Positions 6,488-14,514 of a stretch of DNA of 14,903 nt are shown one piece after another. The DNA comes from CAILZL01 sp035548495 (GTDB lineage: Bacteria > Pseudomonadota > Gammaproteobacteria > Steroidobacterales > Steroidobacteraceae), in the NCBI GenBank assembly GCA_035548495.1, contig DASZSV010000040.1:1-14903 (forward strand). The letters run 5' to 3'. How positions within the stretch are numbered: position 1 is the stretch's first letter; each line of letters starts with the position of its first letter. The position numbers were made by a program, and so were the translations under genes. Below the pieces are notes generated by a model. That model had not been told where the DNA came from. It was given only the letters and a program-made list of their open reading frames with translations, and did no database searches.

Positions 6488-9136
6488 TCAGCTTGCGCCC
6501 GCTGCCGTCGCATGATCGCTCAATACTTCATCATCATGACGATGAATCAACCGGTAAACCCACAGTTTGACGGCATCATTGATGACAAACCAGGCCAGCG
6601 CGTAGACCCAGATGCAGAGCGCATATTTCCAGCCAATGGGTGTAATCAGCCAGCCATACACGGCGATGAAGGTGCCCAGGATTTCTGTACCGAAGGTTGC
6701 AACAAACAGTTTCATCGAAGGAAAGGGACGCTGCCAGAACCAGCCGGTTGAACGTGTGACATACAATGTGCTGTGACCGGCAATAATCAGTTTGAGGAAG
6801 ATGAAGCTGCGGATAATGTCTTCGGAGAAACCATGTTCGCGCACAAAGAAGAACAGCAGGAATGAACTGATCACGCCCATGACACCCAGTACACCGGAAA
6901 TAGCCAGTACTTGCGGCAGGTTCCAGCGCACCGGCTGCGGATCGACCCTGGTGTTGTCATACGCAATGGTCAGAATGGGAATGTCGTTGAGCAATGCCAG
7001 CAGGATGATCATCAATGCAGTAATCGGATAAAAGTTGAACACCACAATGCTCAATGTCATGAACAGAATGACGCGCAGTGTTTCAGCAATGCGGAACTGC
7101 GCATAGCTTTTCATCCGTTCAAAGGTGATGCGTGCCTGCTTGACGGCATCGTTGATCACCGATAGCCCCGGCGCAGTGAGGATGATGTCGGCGGCGGCAC
7201 GTGCAGCATCGGTGGCGTTGGCCACGGCAATGCCGCAATCAGCGCGCTTCAATGCAGGCGCATCGTTGACACCATCGCCGGTCATGGCCACGATGTGGCC
7301 GCCTTTCTGCAGGGAATCAATGATGCGGAACTTGTCCTCCGGCACCACCTCGGCAAAGATATCAACGGTTTCGATCATCTCGACAATGGCGGATTCATGT
7401 GTTGCCAGAAATTCGCGCTCCAGCAGGCGTGTGTCGTAGTTTTCCGCCAGCGTCGTCATCACGGTGTCAGCGAAGCGGTGCGCTTCGCTGCTCGATACTT
7501 CCGGCTGCAAGCGTTTGTATATTGCGCCTGCCAGCGCTGATGCCAGATTCAATAACTCATTGCCTGCTGAACCCGACAACTGACTGGCACGCAGTGAACG
7601 TTGCCGCAAACCCAGCATGCGGCCGATCTCCGTGGCAATGGCAAGATTGTCGCCGGTGATCATCTTGACCTGCACACCGTAGTTGCGCATTTCGGCAATG
7701 ACCTGCTGCGACTCCTCGCGCGGCGGATCGTACAGTGGAATCAGGCCGAGAATTTCCAGCGGCTGTGCATTGTCGATGCGTCCCACCATCAGTGTGCGAT
7801 AGCCATGTTTTGCAAGTTCATTTACCGTTGCATTGATGCTGGCATTCTTTTCATCGGGCAATTGCGCCATGGCAAGCAACACATTTGCTGCACCTTTGAC
7901 GGCGGTGAAGCGGCCCTGATCGTTCTCAATCACGGCTTCGGTACGCTTGCGTACGGGATCAAACGGCACAAAGCTGACATGGCGATATGCACGCCAGTTC
8001 AAATCACGGAAATGATCTTCAACATATCTGAAGATGGGTATTTCAATGGGATCCTGGTTTTCGGCTTTCGATGCCAGCACTGCCGTCAGGAACAACTCAC
8101 GTTCATCATGTCCTGCCATCACCACGGGACTGGCGACCTGCATTTCATTTCTGGTGAGTGTGCCGGTCTTGTCTGAACAGAAGATATCCACGCCGGCGAG
8201 TTCTTCAATCGCCGTCAAACGGCTGACGATGGCTTTGCGTCGTGCAAGATTGATGGCGCCCACCGCCATGGTCACCGACAATACGGCCGGCAATGCAACC
8301 GGTATGGCGGCGACGGTCAACACCAGTGCAAAGCGTGCGATCTCCAGAATGTCTTCATGACGGAACAGGCTGACCATGGCGATGATCAACACCAGAAAAA
8401 TGGTGATGCCAATCAGAAAGTCGCCAATGCGAATCACCATCTTCTGGAAATGACTGCGTTCCTGCAGCGAGGCCTGCGCCACCAGTGCAACGACATTGTG
8501 AAAGTTGGTGTGTGTGCCGGTATTGATGACAATGGCCAGCATTTCACCCTGCTTGATGATGGTATTGGCATACGCCACATCATTGACTTTCCGGTTTACC
8601 GGTAATGATTCGCCGGTCAGTGATGACTGGTCAATTTGCAGATAGTCGCCTTGCAGCAGTTGCACATCGGCAGGCACGACGTTGCCGATGCGCAGCTTGA
8701 TGATGTCACCGGGTACCAGTTCACGCGAGTGGATCACCTTGAACATGCCATCGCGCAATACCACGACTTCGTTCGCCAATCCACGCTTCAATGTCTTCAG
8801 TGCATTGAGCGCACGATGTTCCTGAAAGAAATCCAGTGTTGCATTGACCAGCAGCATCACTGTAATGATGGCAAGATCATCCCACTTGCCGACGATGGCG
8901 GAAAGAATGGCCGCCGTCTCGATCATCCATGGAATGGGTCCCCAGAAGCGCCGGAAAATGCGATGCCATAGTGATTCTTCCTTCTCCGGCAATTCGTTGT
9001 AGCCGTAACGATTCAATTGATCCGCGATTTGTGCTGTTGTCAAACCCTGCTGCAACGTCACGCCAAACTCATGCAGTGTCTGCGTTGCGGCCTGTTTCAG
9101 GTAATCATCGCTACGCCGAAAAGTGGATTGGTTCAT
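6488..9136 (-). CDS. Plasma-membrane-type proton-pumping P-type ATPase (P3A)
   Basis: 882 residues from the ATG at 9136; a TTG at 9178 is rejected as a less likely start. P3A pumps hydrolyse ATP to export H+ across the cytoplasmic membrane. Domains in order: N-terminal cytoplasmic helices; M1-M2 (about 65-105); actuator domain with SLTGES (172-177); M3-M4 with IPVALPAVL (278-286); phosphorylation motif CSDKTGTLT (320-328) with Asp322; nucleotide-binding domain with KGAAN (414-418); MITGDN (492-497); MTGDGVNDAPAL (618-629); then M5-M10. Close spacing of the M1/M2 region and lack of Cys-Pro-Cys metal motifs exclude a P1B metal pump, and the long hydrophobic C-terminus fits P2/P3. The stretch between TGDN and DIFAEVVPEDK (about 505-590) seems longer than in fungal Pma1. 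No Shine-Dalgarno is obvious. It probably serves pH homeostasis or acid tolerance. Confidence 0.92.
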   Translation of the reverse strand: MNQSTFRRSDDYLKQAATQTLHEFGVTLQQGLTTAQIADQLNRYGYNELPEKEESLWHRIFRRFWGPIPWMIETAAILSAIVGKWDDLAIITVMLLVNATLDFFQEHRALNALKTLKRGLANEVVVLRDGMFKVIHSRELVPGDIIKLRIGNVVPADVQLLQGDYLQIDQSSLTGESLPVNRKVNDVAYANTIIKQGEMLAIVINTGTHTNFHNVVALVAQASLQERSHFQKMVIRIGDFLIGITIFLVLIIAMVSLFRHEDILEIARFALVLTVAAIPVALPAVLSVTMAVGAINLARRKAIVSRLTAIEELAGVDIFCSDKTGTLTRNEMQVASPVVMAGHDERELFLTAVLASKAENQDPIEIPIFRYVEDHFRDLNWRAYRHVSFVPFDPVRKRTEAVIENDQGRFTAVKGAANVLLAMAQLPDEKNASINATVNELAKHGYRTLMVGRIDNAQPLEILGLIPLYDPPREESQQVIAEMRNYGVQVKMITGDNLAIATEIGRMLGLRQRSLRASQLSGSAGNELLNLASALAGAIYKRLQPEVSSSEAHRFADTVMTTLAENYDTRLLEREFLATHESAIVEMIETVDIFAEVVPEDKFRIIDSLQKGGHIVAMTGDGVNDAPALKRADCGIAVANATDAARAAADIILTAPGLSVINDAVKQARITFERMKSYAQFRIAETLRVILFMTLSIVVFNFYPITALMIILLALLNDIPILTIAYDNTRVDPQPVRWNLPQVLAISGVLGVMGVISSFLLFFFVREHGFSEDIIRSFIFLKLIIAGHSTLYVTRSTGWFWQRPFPSMKLFVATFGTEILGTFIAVYGWLITPIGWKYALCIWVYALAWFVINDAVKLWVYRLIHRHDDEVLSDHATAAGAS

Positions 9137-9330
9137 GGTATGTACTGCAACTGCAGATGAGACGGTGTTGATCAGCAATGTGTACGGTTCATTGCGATAT
9201 TGATGACGGCGGCATTGCCCATGGCGCCGGAATTTTTAATAGCATATGCAGCAGATTGCATCAATGCGTACTACGCCGTGAGATGTGGGCAAATGTACGG
9301 CGCTGGCCGCCTGTCAGCTGTCACTGCCGC

Positions 9331-9352
9331 CGATTAAGAACCGATTAAGAAC
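9331..9352. repeat. Two tandem 11-bp repeats upstream of the P-type ATPase gene
   Basis: CGATTAAGAAC occurs twice head to tail, followed by CCG. It lies about 195 bp upstream of the ATPase start and 71 bp past the end of the YkgJ-type gene, so it could be a regulator site for the pump or simple slippage. The rest of 9137-9422 shows no gene. Confidence 0.4.
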
Positions 9353-9422
9353 CGTTCATGATATCGGCGCATGTGACAAGCGCAGCGCAGTCGCTGCTGA
9401 TGAAGCCATCGAATGGGGATGA

Positions 9423-10088
9423 TCACGCTGGATGTATGGTTGCATCAAACGCGCGCACGGCATCCATGACACGAGTTACCGCGGTTGCTTCATTCTGCGG
9501 ATCGAAGTTTTCATCAACAAACAGTTCGTACACCTTGATGGCCAGCACGGCAATGGCAGAGGGTGCAGTCGTGTTCCAGTTTGCGGGGAACCGATGCGCA
9601 TGTTTGCTGATAAATGCGGCCGCTGCCTGAATGGCGCGATGTGCACTGTGTTCCTGCACCGATGCATAACTGAAGTTCCATGCCTTGATGCGTTGATTAA
9701 TTACCGAACGTGACGCTCCGGCATCAATGCCCGCGGCGGTGAACACGCGGCAATCATAGTCAAGACAGGTTTGTGGCCGCGATGAATAGATGGAACATCT
9801 GCCGTTCTCGAACATTGGACAATGACCGTTTGCCAGCGGATTCATTTTCGCATGCGGATATCGCATGCCCGGCACGCTGGACAGAAATTTCACCGGAACC
9901 ATGTCGAGTGCCGCATCATGCGGCCTTAAAAGGATTGAATAGCCCGAGGTGCAACAGCCGACGCAGTCACCACAGGGAACATTCATTCCCGTGTTGCTGC
10001 GCAGGGCTTCACGTGCCTGCATCAACCAGGTTCCAAAGTTGCCTGCATCAATATGGCTGACAGAATGCATGTCTGTTGCAACACTCAT
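9423..10088 (-). CDS. YkgJ-type cysteine-cluster protein
   Basis: 221 residues with the eight-cysteine pattern of the YkgJ (CxxCxxCC) family: Cys39, 42, 45 and 46 in CGDCVGCC, then Cys90, Cys98, Cys108 and Cys113 in HCPMFENGRCSIY and TCLDYDC. Such clusters probably bind zinc or an Fe-S cluster; the biochemical role is not established. The protein is cytoplasmic, with no signal peptide. The C-terminal half (about 120-221) is helical and lacks further motifs. The gene starts 15 bp after the stop of the ArsC-like gene on the same strand, so the two are probably one operon. The ribosome binding site is weak; ATG codons at 10088 and 10070 are both possible starts. Confidence 0.87.
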   Translation of the reverse strand: MSVATDMHSVSHIDAGNFGTWLMQAREALRSNTGMNVPCGDCVGCCTSGYSILLRPHDAALDMVPVKFLSSVPGMRYPHAKMNPLANGHCPMFENGRCSIYSSRPQTCLDYDCRVFTAAGIDAGASRSVINQRIKAWNFSYASVQEHSAHRAIQAAAAFISKHAHRFPANWNTTAPSAIAVLAIKVYELFVDENFDPQNEATAVTRVMDAVRAFDATIHPA

Positions 10089-10103
10089 GGAAAACGCAGG
10101 GGA

Positions 10104-10457
10104 TCATTTCTTTTTGAATATCCGGGCATACTCCTCGGCCTTGAATCCCACCAGCAATGTGCTGCCGGATTCAAGTACGGGGCGTTTGATCATGGATGGT
10201 TGTGCCAGCATCAGCTTGATGGCACTGCTTTCATTCAGATTCTGTTTATCGGCATCATCCAGTTTTCTGAATGTGGTGCCGGCGCGATTCAACAGTGCCT
10301 CCCACCCCGTCTGAGTGATCCATTGTTGTAACTTGTCGCGCGCAATGCCGCCGGTCTTGTAGTCATGAAATGCATAATCCACATGATGGTCATCCAGCCA
10401 TGCACGGGCTTTCTTCATGGTGTCGCAGTTCTTGATGCCGTAAATGATAGTTGTCAT
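10104..10457 (-). CDS. ArsC/Spx-family thioredoxin-fold protein (YffB-like)
   Basis: 117 residues from the ATG at 10457; the open frame extends upstream to 10553 but the family starts at TTIIYGIKNCDTMKKARAWL. Cys11 in NCDT is the single redox cysteine at the usual place of a thioredoxin-like fold, and MIKRPVLE with its conserved Arg-Pro lies near 88-95. YffB-type proteins resemble arsenate reductase but occur without arsenic genes, and none are present here. A thiol-reductase role using glutathione is possible but not shown. The gene leads a two-gene unit with the YkgJ-type gene and is divergent from the alginate-lyase-like gene across a 113-bp gap. Confidence 0.9.
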   Translation of the reverse strand: MTTIIYGIKNCDTMKKARAWLDDHHVDYAFHDYKTGGIARDKLQQWITQTGWEALLNRAGTTFRKLDDADKQNLNESSAIKLMLAQPSMIKRPVLESGSTLLVGFKAEEYARIFKKK

Positions 10458-10520
10458 GGTATCCAGTGACCCGGGATAGGCGGATTCAAGTATGACATGA
10501 TACGGGCATGATGGCTCGGC

Positions 10521-10549
10521 TTGAAACTTGGGTGGGTATGGCTTATCAG
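10521..10549 (+). promoter_or_regulatory. Candidate sigma-70 promoter of the alginate-lyase-like gene
   Basis: TTGAAA (10521-10526, 5 of 6 to TTGACA) and TATCAG (10544-10549, 4 of 6 to TATAAT) are 17 bp apart. The -10 ends 21 bp before the ATG at 10571, so a start near 10556 would leave a short leader holding GGAGG. Found by eye only. Confidence 0.35.
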
Positions 10550-10570
10550 TCACTGTTCCGTGGAGGCGGT

Positions 10571-11656
10571 ATGAAAAGCTTCATGCTGATGACATTGCTC
10601 ATCCCTGCGGGACATGGAGCGATGGCGGCAACGTCTGTCGCGCCGGATGAGCATCAGGCTGATGCAGATCAATCTGCGGTTACAGGTCACGCTGCTGTCT
10701 GTGTCATGCCAGCTGCCACACAACTTGCCATGCTGCGTCACGAGGTGGAACGCGATTTGACTCCGGATTCGCGGGCTGTTGCGCATGTTCATACTGAAGG
10801 CACCTTGCCACATCAGGGTATACGTGATCAGAGCATTGCGGCAGAGAAAGACTGGCGCTTGATGCGTGCGCTGGCACAGCTATGGCAGGCTGAACATCAG
10901 CCGCAAGATGTGCAGGCGTTGTCGCAGTTGCTCAATGACTGGGCAAAAGTTTATCAACCCGACTTCAATCCCATCGATGAAACCCAGCTTGATGCCTATA
11001 TCGATGCGTATGCCATCGCGCATACTGCACTTGATCCGGCAACACAAGACAATGCGCGCCGGTTCATTCGCGTGCTTGGCGAAGGTTATGTGCGGCAAAT
11101 GGAAGATGATGTTCATCCCGGTGATGGACGCTGGGTCAATAACTGGAATTCACATCGCATCAAGCTGGCGGCATTGGCGGCTGCCGCACTGGATGACAAG
11201 GGGTTGTGGAGCCGCGTACGCAAACTGTTCATCACTCATCTTGGGCATAACATCCGTTCCGATGGTGTCACGGTTGATTTTGAACAACGTGATGCATTGC
11301 ACTACGTCGTGTATGACCTTGAACCGCTGGTGCGTGCCGCACAAGCAGCACGATGGTATGACAATGAAGACTGGCTGACATTGAAAGGATCATCCGGCGG
11401 CAGTGTGGCGGCGGCACTTGACTGGCTGGTGCCGTATGCTAACGGCCAGAAGACCCACAAAGAGTTTGTTCATTCGCGGGTGAGGTTCGATGCAGAACGC
11501 AATGCAGCCGGTGTGAAAGGCTTTTCAGGTGTCTGGGAACCGGAAAAATCGGCACACCTGTATGCAATGGCAGCGGCGCTGGATGTCCGATACCGTCAAT
11601 TGGCGCAGCAACTGAAGCCGGATGATCATGCAGTACCAATATGCTGGGCGGATTGA
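10571..11656 (+). CDS. Secreted alginate-lyase-superfamily protein
   Basis: 361 residues from the ATG at 10571, chosen over an earlier start at 10508 because GGAGG lies 4 nt upstream and the frame then opens with a signal peptide: Lys2, a hydrophobic run at 4-13 and a likely cleavage after AMA near 19. The mature part is helical and matches the alginate lyase fold (PF05426-like, alpha/alpha toroid). NNWNSHR (190-196) and FEQRDALHYVVYDLEPL (237-253) correspond to the NNH and R-x-L-x-Y-H/V-x-Y-x-L motifs where lyases of the AlgL type carry catalytic His, Arg and Tyr. Periplasmic cleavage of an acidic polysaccharide by beta-elimination is therefore likely, but the substrate is unknown and no alginate genes are nearby. 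Repeat elements begin 23 bp after its stop. Confidence 0.78.
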   Translation: MKSFMLMTLLIPAGHGAMAATSVAPDEHQADADQSAVTGHAAVCVMPAATQLAMLRHEVERDLTPDSRAVAHVHTEGTLPHQGIRDQSIAAEKDWRLMRALAQLWQAEHQPQDVQALSQLLNDWAKVYQPDFNPIDETQLDAYIDAYAIAHTALDPATQDNARRFIRVLGEGYVRQMEDDVHPGDGRWVNNWNSHRIKLAALAAAALDDKGLWSRVRKLFITHLGHNIRSDGVTVDFEQRDALHYVVYDLEPLVRAAQAARWYDNEDWLTLKGSSGGSVAAALDWLVPYANGQKTHKEFVHSRVRFDAERNAAGVKGFSGVWEPEKSAHLYAMAAALDVRYRQLAQQLKPDDHAVPICWAD

Positions 11657-11679
11657 TCTTTCCATGTCTATAATGGACT

Positions 11680-11846
11680 GGAACCTATCTCAAAATAACG
11701 CGCTCGATTCGGGTTCATTTTTCAGGGCGTCGTTACGGTGCTCCCAAGTTGTCGATATGGCCTCATGTATTGTCATATACACTCCGGTTCCTGCGCTCCG
11801 GTACGACGCAACCTGTCATCGCTCGCTAAATTTTGAGATGGGTTCC
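11680..11846. mobile_element. MITE-like element A with 17-bp terminal inverted repeats
   Basis: The left end GGAACCTATCTCAAAAT (11680-11696) and the right end ATTTTGAGATGGGTTCC (11830-11846) are inverted copies with one mismatch. Further in, GCGTCGT (11727-11733) faces ACGACGC (11803-11809), and ATATG faces CATAT near the centre, so the whole 167 bp can fold on itself. No transposase is encoded; the open frame across it has no codon logic. No convincing target duplication is visible: the left flank ends GGACT and the right flank is element B. I cannot name the parent insertion sequence. Confidence 0.65.
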
Positions 11847-12012
11847 AACAGGCTGTTGAAAATCTCGTTTCGACAGCCTGTTTTTGAGCCAAGGACGGCT
11901 CAATCGAAATCAGGAACTTTTCAAGTTCATGATTTTGTTAGTGAGCAAAAGTCACGCCTTTTGCGATACGACGTTGAAAAAGGGCAGGACAGCCCTTTTT
12001 CAACAACCTGCT
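11847..12012. repeat. Repeat element B: chain of five hairpins with inverted ends
   Basis: It starts exactly where element A ends. The ends AACAGGCTGTTGAAAA and TTTTCAACAACCTGCT are inverted copies with two mismatches. Inside are five consecutive stem-loops: 11847-11882 (15 bp, one mismatch, loop 6), 11886-11901 (5 bp, GAGCC/GGCTC, loop 6), 11914-11928 (6 bp, GAACTT/AAGTTC, loop 3), 11945-11964 (7 bp, GCAAAAG/CTTTTGC, loop 6) and 11973-12004 (13 bp, loop 6). From memory, sequences of this kind recur in gammaproteobacterial genomes. It could be a MITE, a REP-like element or a structured RNA. Confidence 0.65.
11973..12004. terminator. Terminator-like hairpin ahead of the ABC exporter operon
   Basis: GTTGAAAAAGGGC (11973-11985) pairs perfectly with 11992-12004 across the loop AGGACA. 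The GGGC/GCCC core is followed by TTTTT on both strands, so it could terminate transcription in either direction. It ends 34 bp before the ABC ATPase start and would shield that operon from upstream read-through. The hairpin at 11847-11882 is likewise followed by T-rich sequence on the forward strand. Confidence 0.5.
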
Positions 12013-12038
12013 AATAAATCAACAAGGCCACGTCGCAG

Positions 12039-12956
12039 ATGCTTTCAATAAAAGAAGTTACAAAACGTTACGCATCGCTGACTGCACTGGATCAGGTTTC
12101 ACTGGAAATCCGTGCCGGGGAATTTTTTGGTTTGCTGGGTCCGAATGGCGCGGGCAAGTCCACGCTGATGTCGCTGGTTGCCGGATTGCGTGCCACCGAT
12201 GGCGGAAGCATTGCACTGAACAACGTCGTGCTGAGCACAACGGATGCTTCCACCCGCATGCAACTCGGTCTGGTGCCACAGGATATTGCGCTGTATCAGG
12301 AGCTCAGTGCGGAACAGAATCTGCGTGTGTTCGGCAAGCTGTATGGATTGAAAGGCGCTGAGCTGCGCCAGCGTGTTGACGAAACACTCGCAGCAGTGCA
12401 ATTGACGGACCGCCGCAGGGATGCAGTCAAAACCTTTTCCGGCGGCATGCAACGCCGTCTGAATCTTGCTGCTGCATTGATGCACAGGCCGCAGTTACTG
12501 TTATGCGATGAACCCACCGTGGGTGTTGATCCGCAATCACGCAATGCCATTTTTGACTATCTCGCGCAGCTCAATCGCGAAGGACTGACGATCATCTATT
12601 CCACGCACTACATGGAAGAAGCAACACGTCTGTGTTCACGCATCGGCATTATTGACAAGGGAAAGATACTGGCGCTGGGTTCACTCGATGAACTGTTGAC
12701 CCAATTGCCATTTGAAGAAGAGATACGTTTTCCCGCCAATGAACAGACAGCATGGCTGGTGCAGCAACTGGCATCGCAAGGTGCGGTGACGACCATTGAC
12801 GGCATCCATCGTTTTCAACCGCGGCCAGACTACAGGCTCTCCGAGTTTTACACGCTGACCGAATCACACAACCTGCCGGCGAGACTGTTCACCAGCCAGC
12901 GTCCCACGCTGGAAGCCTTGTTCCTGCATCTGACCGGCCGCAACATCAGGGAATAA
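12039..12956 (+). CDS. ABC exporter ATP-binding protein
   Basis: 305 residues, the nucleotide-binding subunit of an ABC-2 type exporter on the cytoplasmic face of the inner membrane. Visible motifs: Walker A GPNGAGKST (34-42), Q-loop with Gln81 in LVPQDIALY, signature FSGGMQRR (133-140), Walker B LLLCDEP with catalytic Glu158 (153-159), D-loop VGVDPQ and switch His190 in STHYMEEA. The tail after about residue 220 is a short accessory domain as in drug or antibiotic exporters (CcmA/DrrA-like). The permease starts 3 bp after the stop, so they form one operon. The start ATG has AAGG about 12 nt upstream. The substrate cannot be told. Confidence 0.93.
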   Translation: MLSIKEVTKRYASLTALDQVSLEIRAGEFFGLLGPNGAGKSTLMSLVAGLRATDGGSIALNNVVLSTTDASTRMQLGLVPQDIALYQELSAEQNLRVFGKLYGLKGAELRQRVDETLAAVQLTDRRRDAVKTFSGGMQRRLNLAAALMHRPQLLLCDEPTVGVDPQSRNAIFDYLAQLNREGLTIIYSTHYMEEATRLCSRIGIIDKGKILALGSLDELLTQLPFEEEIRFPANEQTAWLVQQLASQGAVTTIDGIHRFQPRPDYRLSEFYTLTESHNLPARLFTSQRPTLEALFLHLTGRNIRE

Positions 12957-12959
12957 ATC

Positions 12960-14312
12960 ATGTCCGTTCTGCTTACCTTGCTCGGCAAAGATTTTGCGAT
13001 TCTGATTCGCAATCGCGGCGCGTTGGTTCTCAGCCTGATTGTTCCGATGTTGATCATCTACATTGTCGGCATGGTGTTCGGCATCGGCCGCAGCAATCCG
13101 GGGCCAACCAGCATTCCACTGGCCGTGGTCAACGCCAGCAGCGATCCGGCGGCACAGCAGATTGTCGATTCACTGCGCGCACAGGGCACGTTTCAAGTCA
13201 TTACGAACTACGTGAATGCCGACAAGACCACACGTCCGCTGGTTGAAGGCGATTTGCGTCCGATGATTCATGATCGCAAGTTCAGCTATGCGCTGGTCAT
13301 TCCCGCCGATCTGTTCAGTGATGACCGCATCGGATTGCATCTGAAAATATTGTCCGATCCGCGCAATGAAATAGAAAGCCAGATGGTCAATGGACTGCTG
13401 CAGAAAGTTATTTTCTCCAGCGTGCCCAATCTGCTCGGCAAGTCTTTAATTGCAGGGAACAGGAAATTTCTTGGCACTGCACGCAATGATCAATTCAATC
13501 GTGCATTGGCAGACAACATTGCCAGTACATTTGGTGGTGATCCAAAAACAATTCTCGACAACATCAACAACGGCAATTTCGGATTCAATCAACTCACGCA
13601 GAGTTCGAGTGGTGGCGCGGGTAACGGCAGTAACAATGCAACTGCTGACTTTCTTGCCAGACTGGTGAAAATTGATCAGGTGCAAGTGGTGGGCAAGGAT
13701 GTAAAGAGTCCTCAGGCGACGCAAATTGTCGGCGGTTATGCCGTGATGTTTCTGCTGTTTGCGGTCAGTGGTTCATCCGCCGCATTCTTTGATGAAAAGA
13801 ACAGCGGTATTTTTCGACGGTTGCTCTCTGCGCCTGTCAGTCGTGCGCAGTTGCTGTGGAGCCGCTTTTTTTACGGCGTGCTGTTTGGTCTGGGTCAATT
13901 GACTACATTGTTTCTTGCCGGGCAGTTGCTTTACGGTGTGGATGTCACGGGACACCTGGGTGGTTTGATTCTGGCATGTACCTGTGTCGCAGCAGCGTGT
14001 ACATCATTTGGCATGTTGTTGTCGGCCATTACACGTTCCGCCACGGCTGCCAACAGTCTGGCAACCTTGCTGGTGATTACCATGAGCGCAGTAGGTGGTG
14101 CATGGTTTCCCATCAGTCTGATGCCTGCCTTCATGCAGCATCTTGCCCACTACACGCTGGTGTACTGGGCCATTGAGGCATTCAATGGTGTGTTATGGGC
14201 GGGGGACAGTTTTGTACAGTTGTTACCCATTGTTGGTGTATTAATTGGCATCACGGTGGTGGTGATGAGTTTCTCGGTGTGGCGGTTCAACAAGAGTCCG
14301 TTGTTTGAGTGA
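12960..14312 (+). CDS. ABC-2 type exporter permease
   Basis: 450 residues. One transmembrane helix at about 21-43 is followed by a large soluble periplasmic domain (about 45-255), then five more helices at roughly 256-277, 300-325, 333-357, 364-388 and 419-441: the ABC2_membrane_3 layout. FFDEKNSGIFRRLLSAPVSR (276-295) is the typical cytoplasmic coupling segment of this group. A Ser/Gly/Asn-rich linker lies at about 215-228. With only one permease gene, the transporter is probably a homodimer with two copies of the upstream ATPase. Substrate unknown; lipids, drugs or peptides are all possible. No strong intrinsic terminator was seen in the 110 bp after the stop. Confidence 0.9.
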   Translation: MSVLLTLLGKDFAILIRNRGALVLSLIVPMLIIYIVGMVFGIGRSNPGPTSIPLAVVNASSDPAAQQIVDSLRAQGTFQVITNYVNADKTTRPLVEGDLRPMIHDRKFSYALVIPADLFSDDRIGLHLKILSDPRNEIESQMVNGLLQKVIFSSVPNLLGKSLIAGNRKFLGTARNDQFNRALADNIASTFGGDPKTILDNINNGNFGFNQLTQSSSGGAGNGSNNATADFLARLVKIDQVQVVGKDVKSPQATQIVGGYAVMFLLFAVSGSSAAFFDEKNSGIFRRLLSAPVSRAQLLWSRFFYGVLFGLGQLTTLFLAGQLLYGVDVTGHLGGLILACTCVAAACTSFGMLLSAITRSATAANSLATLLVITMSAVGGAWFPISLMPAFMQHLAHYTLVYWAIEAFNGVLWAGDSFVQLLPIVGVLIGITVVVMSFSVWRFNKSPLFE

Positions 14313-14453
14313 GGGTGGTGAGGGTTGCGTTGCGTCAACCGATTGCACAATTGGTCGCGTGATGGAAGTTATTTTTCCAGTTCAAAAGGTGTGAAGGAAT
14401 TTATTACGCGAGAGTCAGTAAAGGCTAAATAAGTACCGCAGTTGAAACAGTAT

Positions 14454-14484
14454 CCCACTGGATGCCCGCTTTCGCGGGCATGAC
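14454..14484. repeat. REP-like palindrome (GATGCCCGC / GCGGGCATGAC type)
   Basis: ATGCCCGC (14462-14469), loop TTTC, GCGGGCAT (14474-14481) form a perfect 8-bp stem inside the context CCCACTGG...GACT. Near-identical palindromes are scattered in many proteobacterial genomes; spurious proteins read from them contain PAKAGIQ, as does the reverse frame here. It lies about 140 bp after the permease stop and may limit read-through. Confidence 0.7.
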
Positions 14485-14514
14485 TTCTTCAGTGCTTTCT
14501 TGGTTCATTCCATC

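Noticed and set aside
7601..8176. 191-codon forward ORF inside the ATPase gene
   Set aside because: It is antisense to the nucleotide-binding domain of the P-type ATPase and has no family features.
10104..10457. Arsenate resistance gene
   Set aside because: The protein has the ArsC-like fold but only the YffB-type signature, and there are no arsR, arsB or acr3 genes nearby.
11669..11674. TATAAT just before element A
   Set aside because: It is a perfect -10 hexamer, but the nearest -35-like TTGATC (11653-11658) is only 10 bp away and there is no gene directly downstream.
11622..12014. 130-codon forward ORF across the repeat elements
   Set aside because: It is made almost entirely of repeat elements A and B with their hairpins, starts inside the end of the lyase-like gene and shows no protein family; the open frame is incidental.
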